Assembly: GCA_045563675.1 (NCBI GenBank)
Contig: JBJLIX010000002.1
Span: 186,001 to 250,000 of the forward strand
Length of the DNA stretch: 64,000 nucleotides
Source: AEGEAN-183 sp045563675
GTDB taxonomy: Bacteria > Pseudomonadota > Gammaproteobacteria > Magnimaribacterales > Magnimaribacteraceae
Direction of reading: 5' to 3'
The position numbers and the translations under genes were made by a program. Each line of letters begins with the position of its first letter. Position 1 is the first letter of the stretch. Positions 25,452-33,603 of this stretch are shown here, in pieces. Below the pieces are notes generated by a model that was not told the DNA's origin, ran no database searches, and worked only from the letters and a program-made list of their open reading frames with translations.

Positions 25452-26288
25452 ATGATACCTATAAAAGCATCATCACATTTTGAACTAGAGAACTCTAACA
25501 ATACAGCGTTAGAAAAGGTATATACATGTTATTTAAATGGGAAAGTCTTAATAGACAAGACAACTAGGAACTTGGCTATCCTAAATGAAGATGAACTTAA
25601 ATGGTCAGGAATGGAATTTAAAGAACATCATTATCTTGGAAAGACAGAAGAAAACGCTTTTTATGCAAGTGCATTAAAGGTAGATAGTGTATTGCTTGAT
25701 AATACTGAAATTGTTGACCTTAGAAATTTACTTGGATTGCTTCCTGATAATTATTTTCAAATCTGTTCTAGGGGTGTTCAATTAGTTGATTGGTATGCGT
25801 CTAATCAATTTTGTGGAAGATGCTCTAAACCCATGACTCAGCATGAAGTAGAAAAAGCGATGTATTGTTCATGTAATTCGACTTTAATTTACCCTAAGAT
25901 TTCACCTTGCATAATAGTACTTGTAACAAAAGGAGAATATCTTTTGTTGGCACATAATAAAAATTTCCCTACAGACTTTTATAGCACTCTAGCAGGATTT
26001 GTAGAGGCAGGGGAAACAGTGGAGGAGGCAATATCTAGGGAAATTAAAGAAGAAGTGAATATAGAAATTGATAACATCAATTATTTTGGAAGCCAATCAT
26101 GGCCTTTTCCAAGCCAACTAATGTTAGGGTTTCATGCGCAATACGATCGAGGTGAAGTTACTCCAGATGGAGAAGAGATAGATAAGGCCAAGTGGTTTCA
26201 TTTTCAATCATTACCTGAGATTCCTCCGGCTAAAATTTCTATTTCAGGACAGCTAATTAAAAGTTATGTAGAGAAATTAGAAAATTAA
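25452..26288 (+). CDS. nudC: NAD+ diphosphatase / NADH pyrophosphatase
   Basis: A 278-residue Nudix hydrolase that splits NAD(H) and can remove NAD caps from RNA. The zinc ribbon has C121, C124, C139 and C141. The Nudix box reads GFVEAGETVEEAISREIKEE, followed by the NudC-specific SQSWPFPSQLMLGFHA. The N-terminal domain is present, so the protein is full length. It lies alone between divergent and convergent neighbours. Confidence 0.96.
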   Translation: MIPIKASSHFELENSNNTALEKVYTCYLNGKVLIDKTTRNLAILNEDELKWSGMEFKEHHYLGKTEENAFYASALKVDSVLLDNTEIVDLRNLLGLLPDNYFQICSRGVQLVDWYASNQFCGRCSKPMTQHEVEKAMYCSCNSTLIYPKISPCIIVLVTKGEYLLLAHNKNFPTDFYSTLAGFVEAGETVEEAISREIKEEVNIEIDNINYFGSQSWPFPSQLMLGFHAQYDRGEVTPDGEEIDKAKWFHFQSLPEIPPAKISISGQLIKSYVEKLEN

Positions 26289-26305
26289 AGCTTACCTGGG
26301 TGCTC

Positions 26306-28429
26306 TTAAGTTTTATTTCTAGGATCATTAGAAGCTCTTCCCCAATCTTTTGCTACTTTAGTAGGCTTCTCGATAGGCTTTTTTTCTTCTAGTGAAGTTT
26401 TTTCAGTCCCTTTTTCTTTTTTAACCTCATTATTTTTTTGCGATGGTTTATTCACACCTTGTTTTGGTGATGGTTTATTCACACCTTGTTTTGGTGATGG
26501 TTTATTCACACCTTGTTTTGGTGATGGTTTATTCACATCTTTTTTTGGTGATGGTCTGGTTTGGTTTGCAGTTTTCTTGGGTTTATTTTTAGCTTTGAGA
26601 TCTACTTTCTCAGATTTTACATCTTTCTTTAAATTCTTATTCTTACTGCTATTATCTTTCTTTGAATCATCTGTTTTCTTAGTTTTATTAAAGTTCTTTT
26701 TAGCCTGGTCTTTTTTAAATCCTTGTTTTTGATTTCTTGACTTGGTGCTTTTTTTATAATTATTTGTCTTATTCTTTGGTTTACTTTTAATATTTCCTTT
26801 TTTCTCAATACTTTCTTGTTCGCCTGATAAAGTTTCGATAAGCTTACTAAAGAAACCTTTACCCTTACTTTTAGGTTTCCTTTTAGGAGACATGTCTACT
26901 GCAGCTTTCTCCATTTTCTTGTTTTTATAATCCAATTCAGGTTTGGTCAGATTTTCAACTTCATCTTGAATATCATAACTAGCTTCACCTTGGTTCTTTT
27001 TATCATCAGTCCTAATTCTATTTACTTCAAACCTGTTATCTGAGCGACTTGGATCAGACACAACTACTATTCGGACATCCGTTTTTTCTTCAATCTCACT
27101 TATCCTTGATCTTCTTTCGTTTAAAAGAAAAATAGACATATCTGAAGATACTATTGCTCTAACCTCTCCACTTTTCTTTTTACTTGCTTCTTCTTCTATC
27201 AGTCTTAGCACTGCAATTGATAGACTGTTAATGTCTTGAGTCCATCTTTCTTGAAGAGAAGGCCTAAGTCTTTGTCTAGACATTTCTAGTAATCCAAATC
27301 TTGATATTCTTCCTACTTGAATTTTTGCTCTATCGATTGCAATTGACTGGTTTACAGCATCTTCAACTGCTCTTTTATTTTTTAAAGAGCTCATATCAAT
27401 GAAATCAATTACTATTAAACCGCCTATATCTCTAAGTCTTAATTGTTTAGCTATTTCCCTTGCTGCTTCAAGGTTCGTTTTAAGGGCTGTTTCTTCAATA
27501 TCTGAAGCGCCAGTTGCTTTGGATGAGTTAATATCTATAGCAACTAATGCTTCTGTTTGATCTATAATAATTGAACCACCACTAACTAACTTAACCTCTC
27601 TTTGATAAGCTGTTTCTATCTGACTTTCTACTTGGTATCTAGTAAATAAAGGTATGGATTCGTCATATCGTTTAATTTTTTCTTGTAAATCGGGAGTTAA
27701 CCTTCCTGTAAATTCATAAGCTTTTTCAAAAGCCTCATCAGAATCCACTAGTACCTCAGTTATATCTTCTCTTAAAAAATCTCTAAGTGATCTAGAAATT
27801 AGATCATCATCTCTATAAATTAAGAAAGGAGCTTTTCTAAGTTGATTAGCTTCTATTATTGCTTCCCAAACACTAACTAGATATTCAAGGTCCCATTTTA
27901 GTTCATCAAATGAAGCACCCTGAGCTGCAGTTCTTACTATCAGCCCCATTCCTTTAGGAATATCAAGTTGTCTAAATTTTTCTTTAACTTCTTCTCTATC
28001 TTTTCCTTCTAAAGATCTTGAAATTCCTCCTGCTTCAGGATTATTGGGCATAAGGACTAAAAAATGTCCTGGTAAAGATATAAAAGTGCTTAAAGCTGCT
28101 CCTTTTGTACCTCTCTCTTCTTTATCTACTTGAACAATAATTTCTTGGCCTTGAGTTAAGCAATCAGTAATAGAATTCCTTTTTTTAGGGTTTTTTAAGA
28201 ACCCAGGTGCCAATTCTTTAACTGGCAAGAAACCATGTTTTTCAGCTCCGAAATTTACAAAAGCAGCACCTAGGCTTTGTTCTATTCTTGAAACCTTTGC
28301 TTTGTATATATTAGACCTTTTTCTCTCTTGACCCCTTTGTTCTATATCAAAGTCATAAATACTTTGGCCATCTATAAGAGCTACTCTAAGTTCTTCAGGT
28401 TGAGTAGCATTAATCAACATTCTTTTCAT
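26306..28429 (-). CDS. rne: Ribonuclease E, no Zn-link motif
   Basis: A 707-residue RNase E/G family endonuclease, the main RNA-decay and rRNA/tRNA processing enzyme. An N-terminal S1 domain (YKAKVSRIEQSLGAAFVNFG) is followed by an RNase H-like and DNase I-like catalytic domain with the metal-binding aspartates D299 (VAID) and D342 (IVID), spaced 43 residues as in E. coli D303/D346. The CPxCxG zinc-link that joins two subunits in E. coli is missing: the region reads SLQERWTQDINSLS, about 13 residues shorter. From about residue 490 the tail is very basic and disordered, with a 9-residue KPSPKQGVN repeat. It diverges from rluC as in E. coli and has a good RBS (GAGGA). Confidence 0.95.
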   Translation of the reverse strand: MKRMLINATQPEELRVALIDGQSIYDFDIEQRGQERKRSNIYKAKVSRIEQSLGAAFVNFGAEKHGFLPVKELAPGFLKNPKKRNSITDCLTQGQEIIVQVDKEERGTKGAALSTFISLPGHFLVLMPNNPEAGGISRSLEGKDREEVKEKFRQLDIPKGMGLIVRTAAQGASFDELKWDLEYLVSVWEAIIEANQLRKAPFLIYRDDDLISRSLRDFLREDITEVLVDSDEAFEKAYEFTGRLTPDLQEKIKRYDESIPLFTRYQVESQIETAYQREVKLVSGGSIIIDQTEALVAIDINSSKATGASDIEETALKTNLEAAREIAKQLRLRDIGGLIVIDFIDMSSLKNKRAVEDAVNQSIAIDRAKIQVGRISRFGLLEMSRQRLRPSLQERWTQDINSLSIAVLRLIEEEASKKKSGEVRAIVSSDMSIFLLNERRSRISEIEEKTDVRIVVVSDPSRSDNRFEVNRIRTDDKKNQGEASYDIQDEVENLTKPELDYKNKKMEKAAVDMSPKRKPKSKGKGFFSKLIETLSGEQESIEKKGNIKSKPKNKTNNYKKSTKSRNQKQGFKKDQAKKNFNKTKKTDDSKKDNSSKNKNLKKDVKSEKVDLKAKNKPKKTANQTRPSPKKDVNKPSPKQGVNKPSPKQGVNKPSPKQGVNKPSQKNNEVKKEKGTEKTSLEEKKPIEKPTKVAKDWGRASNDPRNKT
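26445..26552 (-). repeat. Four 27-base tandem repeats in the rne C-terminal tail
   Basis: Four consecutive 27-base units start at 26445, 26472, 26499 and 26526. The first three are nearly identical and the fourth differs slightly. On the coding strand each encodes KPSPKQGVN (or KPSPKKDVN). The units sit in the basic, disordered tail of RNase E. Confidence 0.93.
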
Positions 28430-28485
28430 GTTTTTCCTCGTTTAAGAAAAGAAAGTCCGAATTAAAATCAGAAATGATAATAAAA

Positions 28486-28519
28486 GGGCGAATTAATTTA
28501 CTTTTTTATCTATTGTCAC
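28486..28519 (-). promoter_or_regulatory. Putative rne promoter
   Basis: On the minus strand GTGACA at 28514-28519 is followed after 17 bases by TTAATT at 28491-28496, then directly by CGCCC. This leaves a leader of about 50-60 bases before the rne ATG. The GTGACA forms one arm of a short inverted repeat (see findings). By eye only. Confidence 0.5.
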
Positions 28520-28688
28520 GCCCAAGTGACTAAAATTCTTTTTCTTTAAAAATATTATCAAATATTTTCTTTCTTTCTTATCTTTATTTTAAAATCTTTT
28601 GTTGTTATTTTCTTTAAATAAATGTCTTTTTACACTTTTTTTAACAACTTATATTTTAAAATACCACATAGAACTTATATTTAAAAGG

Positions 28689-29618
28689 ATGAATAAAGAA
28701 AGCAACAATACTTTTAAGGCAGTTTCGACTTATATAGTTGATGAAGAATATGACGGCGTTAGGCTAGATAATTGTCTTTTTAATAAGCTTAAAGGGGTAC
28801 CAAAAAGTAGGATTTATTCAATGATAAGGAAGGGAGAGGTAAGAATTAATGGTTCAAGATCAAAGCCAGAATTTAAATTGGAGATGGGACAAAAAATTAG
28901 AATTCCTCCACATAATTTAAAACCAATAAAACCTTATAAACCTGACAATTCAGTTCTAAAGATGGTTAAAGAAAAAATAGTTTATGATAAAGATCACATA
29001 CTAGTTATCGATAAACCTGAAGGACTTGCAAGTCATGGAGGTAGTGGTTTAAAGCTCGGACTTATAGAGGCTGTGAGGCAAATAGACAAACGATTTCAAA
29101 ATGCTCAATTAGTACATAGACTAGATAAAGACACTTCAGGTTGCATAGTTTTAACACTAAAAAAATCAATACTTAGAATTCTTAATGAAGAAATTAGAGA
29201 AGGCAATGTAGAGAAGAAGTATTTAGCAGTTGTTTCTGGTAAATGGCCTAAAGAGAAGAAATTTATTAATTTAAAATTAAAAAAGAATATCCTGAGTTCT
29301 GGTGAAAGAAAAGTAAATGTAAGTGAAGAGGGTAAGGACTCAATAACAAAATTTAGAATCTTAAGGACTAATGAAAATTTAACATTACTAGAATGTGAAC
29401 TCATTACAGGAAGAATGCATCAAATTAGAGTACAAGTTAATAATGAAGGTTTCCCTATAGTGGGAGACTTAAAATATGGAACTAAAAAGATCAATGATGT
29501 CTATAAAGAAAAAGGCGTAAAAAGGATGCTTCTTCATTCAACTAAAATTAATTTTATTAACTTAGGTTTAACCTTTAAAAGTGAAGCACCTAAAATTTTT
29601 TATGAGATCTTGACATGA
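28689..29618 (+). CDS. rluC: 23S rRNA pseudouridine synthase RluC-like
   Basis: A 309-residue RluA-family pseudouridine synthase. An N-terminal S4 domain (VRLDNCLFNKLKGVPKSRIYSMIRKGEVRING) precedes the catalytic domain with the motif HRLDKDTSG, in which the aspartate is the nucleophile, and the RMHQIRVQ contact. Placement next to rne and upstream of yceD-rpmF is the E. coli rluC place, so modification of 23S rRNA positions 955/2504/2580 is the best guess. The ATG at 28689 was preferred to 28599, since the extra 30 residues are unlike the family. Confidence 0.92.
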   Translation: MNKESNNTFKAVSTYIVDEEYDGVRLDNCLFNKLKGVPKSRIYSMIRKGEVRINGSRSKPEFKLEMGQKIRIPPHNLKPIKPYKPDNSVLKMVKEKIVYDKDHILVIDKPEGLASHGGSGLKLGLIEAVRQIDKRFQNAQLVHRLDKDTSGCIVLTLKKSILRILNEEIREGNVEKKYLAVVSGKWPKEKKFINLKLKKNILSSGERKVNVSEEGKDSITKFRILRTNENLTLLECELITGRMHQIRVQVNNEGFPIVGDLKYGTKKINDVYKEKGVKRMLLHSTKINFINLGLTFKSEAPKIFYEILT

Positions 29619-30091
29619 AAACTGAGAATATTCTTTTAGATTTAAATGAAGGATCTTTTCCAATCGTAATAAAAAAAAGTATTTCTGATTTACCTCTAAT
29701 AGAAAATTTAGGCGTTATAGAAGAAGAGATAAATATAGATATTAAAATTCTAAAACTCCAAGAAACACTGTTTATCTCTGAAGGTAATATTTCTCTTGTT
29801 ATAAAATCGAAATGCCAAAAATGTTTTAAAAGTACCAAGGTTAAGTTAGATATTGATTTAAAAGTTGGAATAAAAGATAAGAGATATGAAGCAAAAGATA
29901 GAAGGGGTCCTTTAGATATACATTATCAAAATTTAAATTTATTTGATTTAGAAAAACTTATTGCAGAAGAAATACACCTAAATTTCCCTTCGTTTATTGT
30001 TTGTTGCAACAAAGAAACAGACCCAGATAAAGGTTTAAGAAAACCTCAAATGACTAGGCCTTTTAAAAAAATTAGAGACTTAATCGAATAA
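29615..30091 (+). CDS. yceD: YceD/DUF177 rRNA accumulation protein
   Basis: A 158-residue DUF177 protein, the family needed for normal 23S rRNA levels in E. coli and plants. The CxxC pair in KSKCQKCFKS, the LDLEKLIAEEI-like C-terminal helix and the FIVCCNK segment fit the family, though identity is low by eye. Overlap with the rluC stop (ATGA) and position just before rpmF, as in E. coli, make the call reliable. Confidence 0.86.
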   Translation: MKTENILLDLNEGSFPIVIKKSISDLPLIENLGVIEEEINIDIKILKLQETLFISEGNISLVIKSKCQKCFKSTKVKLDIDLKVGIKDKRYEAKDRRGPLDIHYQNLNLFDLEKLIAEEIHLNFPSFIVCCNKETDPDKGLRKPQMTRPFKKIRDLIE

Positions 30092-30097
30092 TTTAAA

Positions 30098-30110
30098 TAA
30101 AATTCGCGTC
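30098..30110 (+). promoter_or_regulatory. Putative rpmF -10 box with CGCG discriminator
   Basis: TAAAAT is followed after one base by CGCGTCC, starting 23 bases before the rpmF ATG. It would give rpmF and the fab genes a promoter of their own, as E. coli has near rpmF. No clear -35 box is present. Confidence 0.4.
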
Positions 30111-30121
30111 CGAGGTTTTAA

Positions 30122-30319
30122 ATGGCTGTACAAAAAAGCAAAGTATCAAAATCTAGAAAAGGAAAAAGAAGATCTCATCACTCTTTAAAGAGTGCTTCTC
30201 TTTCTACTGACCAAGTTACTGGAGAAAGGCATCTTCGTCACAATATGACTGCTGATGGTTTCTATAAAGGAAAGAAAATTATAGAAATTGATAAGGATGA
30301 AGAACCCTCAGAAGAGTAA
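30122..30319 (+). CDS. rpmF: Ribosomal protein L32
   Basis: A 65-residue L32 (bL32) of the large ribosomal subunit. The start MAVQKSKVSKSRKGKRRSHH and the GERHLRHNMTADGFYKGKKI segment match the cysteine-free, zinc-independent form usual in gammaproteobacteria. The acidic tail (DKDEEPSEE) makes it slightly longer than the usual 57 residues. It lies between yceD and fabD. Confidence 0.97.
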   Translation: MAVQKSKVSKSRKGKRRSHHSLKSASLSTDQVTGERHLRHNMTADGFYKGKKIIEIDKDEEPSEE

Positions 30320-30328
30320 TTACTCTTA

Positions 30329-31264
30329 ATGAATTCTCAAGAAACTGCATTAGTCTTTCCTGGACAAGGTTCTCAATACGAAGGCATGTTGTCTTCTTAT
30401 TTAAATAATGTAAAAGAATTTAAAGATATATTTGAAGAATCTTCAGATATTCTCAATATTAATTTTTTAGACATCTTAAAAAACGGAACTAAAGAAGAAA
30501 TGTCTAGGACAGAAATTACTCAACCTCTTATGCTAATTTCTGATGTAGCTTTATGGAAAATTATTTCAGATAAAATAGAACCTATATGCCTAGCAGGCCA
30601 TTCGCTTGGTGAATTCGCAGCTCTAGTGGCAGCTAAATCAATAGACTTCAAAGATGCTCTTTACCTAGTTCACAAAAGAGCTAGATTAATGCAAGAAGCT
30701 GTACCAGAAGGTAAAGGGGGTATAGCGGCGATTATTGGGTTAAAAGAAGAGAAAATAAATCAAATCTGTATGACGGTGAGCAAAGAGCCAGAGTTATTAG
30801 TTTCAGCTGCTAATCTTAACTCTGAAAATCAGATAGTAATTTCAGGTACAAAAGCAGGAGTTGATGAAGCTATAATTTCCTGTAAATCTTCAGGAGCAAA
30901 AAGAGCCATCCCGCTAGCTATGAGTGTTCCTTCACATAGTATTTTGATGCTCGATGCAGCAAAAAAATTCTCTGTTTTTTTAGATTCTATTGAATTAAAG
31001 AAACCAAGTAATGAGGTTTTACATAACCTAGATTCTTTACCTGAAACTACAATTGATGGAATAAAGGATAAGTTAGTAAAGCAAATCTATAATCCAGTAA
31101 GATGGTTTGATATTGTTAAATCAATATCAAATAAGAAAGTAAAACTTATTATTGAATGCGGTCCTAGTAAAGTGCTAGTCAGTTTAATAAAGAGGATTTC
31201 TCCTAATATAGAAACAAAAGACTTAGATAATTATGAAAACTATTTATCTATAATAAAACAATGA
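30329..31264 (+). CDS. fabD: Malonyl-CoA:ACP transacylase
   Basis: FabD loads malonate from CoA onto acyl carrier protein for type II fatty acid synthesis. The 311-residue protein has GQGSQYEGM, the nucleophile GHSLGEFAAL and the SVPSHSILM segment with the catalytic histidine. It lies only 9 bases after rpmF, where gammaproteobacteria usually have plsX and fabH between the two genes; neither is here. The ATGA overlap couples it to fabG. Confidence 0.97.
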   Translation: MNSQETALVFPGQGSQYEGMLSSYLNNVKEFKDIFEESSDILNINFLDILKNGTKEEMSRTEITQPLMLISDVALWKIISDKIEPICLAGHSLGEFAALVAAKSIDFKDALYLVHKRARLMQEAVPEGKGGIAAIIGLKEEKINQICMTVSKEPELLVSAANLNSENQIVISGTKAGVDEAIISCKSSGAKRAIPLAMSVPSHSILMLDAAKKFSVFLDSIELKKPSNEVLHNLDSLPETTIDGIKDKLVKQIYNPVRWFDIVKSISNKKVKLIIECGPSKVLVSLIKRISPNIETKDLDNYENYLSIIKQ

Positions 31265-31983
31265 ATAAAGCTCTCCATAAGATTTTGATTACTGGTGCTT
31301 CAAGAGGTATAGGTCACACAATGGCACTAGATCTAAAAAAACAAGGTCATCTAGTTTTAGGTACTTCAACTTCAGATACTGGAAAAGATAACCTACTAAA
31401 TGAAGGCATCATCGCTTTTAAATTAGACCTAAACTCTTCAGAGTCAATAGAGATTTTTCTAAAGGATTTAAATGATAACCACTCTGATATAAGTGTCTTA
31501 ATTAATAATGCAGGCATAACTAAAGATAACCTTGTTTTAAGGATGAAAGATGAAGATTGGCAAGACGTAATAAATACCAACCTAACTGGAACATTTAAAA
31601 TAACAAGGACTGTCTTAAAATTTATGATAAAAGAAAGAAAAGGAAGGATTATAAATTTAACTAGCACCGTAGCTGTTACCGGCAACAGAGGGCAAGCTAA
31701 CTACTCAGCTTCTAAATCTGGTTTAGAAGCATTCACCAAATCACTAGCAAAAGAGGTTGGGTCAAGGGGAATAACAGTTAATTCTGTTTCTCCGGGTTAC
31801 ATAGAAACAGATATGACTAAAAGTATATCTGACGAGGTAAAGAAACAAGCTTTGGGCCAGATTCCTTTAGGTCGCTTTGGAAGCACAAACGAAATCTCTC
31901 ATTTAATTAAATTCCTTATATCTGATGAATCTTTATATATTACTGGACAAACCATCCATATAAATGGTGGCCTTTATATGTAA
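31261..31983 (+). CDS. fabG: 3-oxoacyl-ACP reductase
   Basis: A 240-residue short-chain dehydrogenase that reduces 3-oxoacyl-ACP with NADPH. The cofactor loop is TGASRGIGHTMA, followed by NNAG, the catalytic serine region NLTSTVAVTGNRGQ and YSASKSG. Its position between fabD and acpP settles the assignment among related reductases. Confidence 0.97.
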   Translation: MNKALHKILITGASRGIGHTMALDLKKQGHLVLGTSTSDTGKDNLLNEGIIAFKLDLNSSESIEIFLKDLNDNHSDISVLINNAGITKDNLVLRMKDEDWQDVINTNLTGTFKITRTVLKFMIKERKGRIINLTSTVAVTGNRGQANYSASKSGLEAFTKSLAKEVGSRGITVNSVSPGYIETDMTKSISDEVKKQALGQIPLGRFGSTNEISHLIKFLISDESLYITGQTIHINGGLYM

Positions 31984-32042
31984 CAACTTGACTAGAAGGT
32001 ATGTTTAATTTCTTAAATAGTGCAAAAAAACAGAAACTCCGC

Positions 32043-32054
32043 TAATATTCGCGT
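32043..32054 (+). promoter_or_regulatory. Putative acpP -10 box with CGCG discriminator
   Basis: TAATAT is followed after one base by CGCGTTC, about 50 bases before the acpP ATG, inside the only sizeable gap of the fab cluster. GTGCAA lies 17 bases upstream as a weak -35. A separate acpP promoter fits the need for abundant ACP. Confidence 0.45.
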
Positions 32055-32093
32055 TCAAATTGAGACCAAGTCCTCAAAAACGGAGGTTTTATT

Positions 32094-32324
32094 ATGAGTG
32101 TTGAAGATAGAGTACAGAAAATAGTTTGCGAACAGCTTGGTGTTTCTCCTGAAGAAGTTAAATTAGCAGCTTCTTTTATAGATGACCTAGGAGCTGATTC
32201 TCTTGATACAGTAGAACTAGTCATGGCTTTTGAAGAAGAATTTGAAATAGAAATCCCAGATGAAGAGGCTGAAGACATTTCTACAGTACAAAACGCAGTT
32301 GATTATATTAATAATAATTCCTAA
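32094..32324 (+). CDS. acpP: Acyl carrier protein
   Basis: A 76-residue ACP with the phosphopantetheine attachment serine S36 in GADSLDTVELVMAFEEEFEIEIPDE-type sequence. A strong GGAGG Shine-Dalgarno lies before the ATG. ACP carries the growing acyl chain among the Fab enzymes encoded on both sides. Confidence 0.98.
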   Translation: MSVEDRVQKIVCEQLGVSPEEVKLAASFIDDLGADSLDTVELVMAFEEEFEIEIPDEEAEDISTVQNAVDYINNNS

Positions 32325-32357
32325 ATAAATATAATCTAGTCACCTAAGAATTTTTAT

Positions 32358-33599
32358 ATGTCTGATAGAAGAGTAGTCGTTACAGGGCTAGGTATTTTGT
32401 CACCTGTAGGCAATGAAATAGAGCTTTCCTGGAAGAATCTTTTAGAGGGTTCAAGTCCAGTAAAAGAGATATCATATTTTGATACTTCTAATTATGAAAC
32501 AAAATTTGCTGCTAGCCTTCCAGAATTTGATGCTGAAAAATATTTAGATAAAAAGGAAATCCGAAGATTAGATCCTTTTATTCAATATGGTTTGGCTTCT
32601 TCTCAGGAGTGTATAAAAGACTCAGGCTTAGATCTTAATAAAGAAAATTTAACAAGAATTGGAGTGTCAATAGGATCTGGGATAGGGGGTCTAGGAACGA
32701 TAGAGGATAATGCACTCATATTAGATAAATCTGGAAATAACCGTATCTCTCCTTTTTTTGTTCCTGGATCAATAATAAACATGGTATCAGGTTATGCATC
32801 AATTAAATTTGGATTAAGAGGACCTAATATCTCCATAGCAAGTGCATGTTCTAGTGCAAGCCATTCTATAGGCTATTCCTATAGAAGCATTGTGCACGGA
32901 GATGCAGACATCATGTTAACTGGTGGTGCTGAAATGGGCATAACCCCATTAGCCGTTGCTGGTTTTAATGCTTCAAAAGCCTTATCTACTAGAAATAATT
33001 CACCAAAAACTGCTAGCAGACCATGGGATGAGAATAGAGATGGATTTGTAGTAGGCGAAGGTGCTGGCTGTTTAATGTTAGAAGAACTAGATCATGCTAA
33101 AAAAAGAGGTGCAAAAATTTATGCTGAGATAATTGGATTCGGAATGAGTGCTGATGCTTATCATATGACTGCTCCACCTGAAACAGCAGAAGGAGCTATT
33201 TTGTCTATGAAAAATGCGATAGATGATGCAAAAATTAATCCTTCAGAAATTCAATATATAAACGCTCATGGAACTTCAACTCTGGTTGGAGATTTAGCAG
33301 AGACAAAAGCTATCAAGGAAGTTTTTGGATATGATGCCAGTAAGTGCATCATTAGTTCAACTAAGTCAGTAACTGGACATCTATTAGGTGCTGCAGGAGC
33401 AGTTGAGGCTATATTTAGTATTCTTTCTATAAGGGATAACCTTATTCCTCCAACAATTAATTTAGATAACCCTGGTATAGGCTGCGATTTAAATTATTCA
33501 GCTAATAAAGTTTCAGAAACTAAAGTCACTAAAAGTATTTCAAATTCTTTTGGATTTGGAGGAACTAACGCAACTTTAGTATTCTCTGAGTTAGAATAA
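32358..33599 (+). CDS. fabF: 3-oxoacyl-ACP synthase II
   Basis: A 413-residue condensing enzyme that elongates acyl-ACP. The nucleophile cysteine lies in ASACSSASHSIG, the two histidines in INAHGTSTLVGD and STKSVTGHLLGAAG. The C-terminal NSFGFGGTNATLV loop is typical. Because no fabH is present in this cluster, condensation might start on another enzyme encoded elsewhere. The next gene, mltG, follows after 4 bases; pabC, which often lies between them, is not present. Confidence 0.97.
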   Translation: MSDRRVVVTGLGILSPVGNEIELSWKNLLEGSSPVKEISYFDTSNYETKFAASLPEFDAEKYLDKKEIRRLDPFIQYGLASSQECIKDSGLDLNKENLTRIGVSIGSGIGGLGTIEDNALILDKSGNNRISPFFVPGSIINMVSGYASIKFGLRGPNISIASACSSASHSIGYSYRSIVHGDADIMLTGGAEMGITPLAVAGFNASKALSTRNNSPKTASRPWDENRDGFVVGEGAGCLMLEELDHAKKRGAKIYAEIIGFGMSADAYHMTAPPETAEGAILSMKNAIDDAKINPSEIQYINAHGTSTLVGDLAETKAIKEVFGYDASKCIISSTKSVTGHLLGAAGAVEAIFSILSIRDNLIPPTINLDNPGIGCDLNYSANKVSETKVTKSISNSFGFGGTNATLVFSELE

Positions 33600-33603
33600 A
33601 TAG

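Noticed and set aside
25127..25501. 124-residue open frame over the SLC13-type transporter and nudC starts
   Set aside because: It runs along the same strand in another frame over a clear membrane protein, has an odd composition and no family features; a shadow of the real gene.
26288..26310. Possible terminator hairpin between nudC and rne
   Set aside because: The arms (CTTA and TAAG with a few extra pairs) are short, mismatched and lack a proper stem before the T-run, so a terminator is not supported.
28430..28688. Small RNA or peptide in the largest intergenic gap
   Set aside because: The gap is AT-rich with a plausible rne promoter and leader, and no convincing peptide frame, hairpin-terminator or conserved RNA structure could be read by eye.
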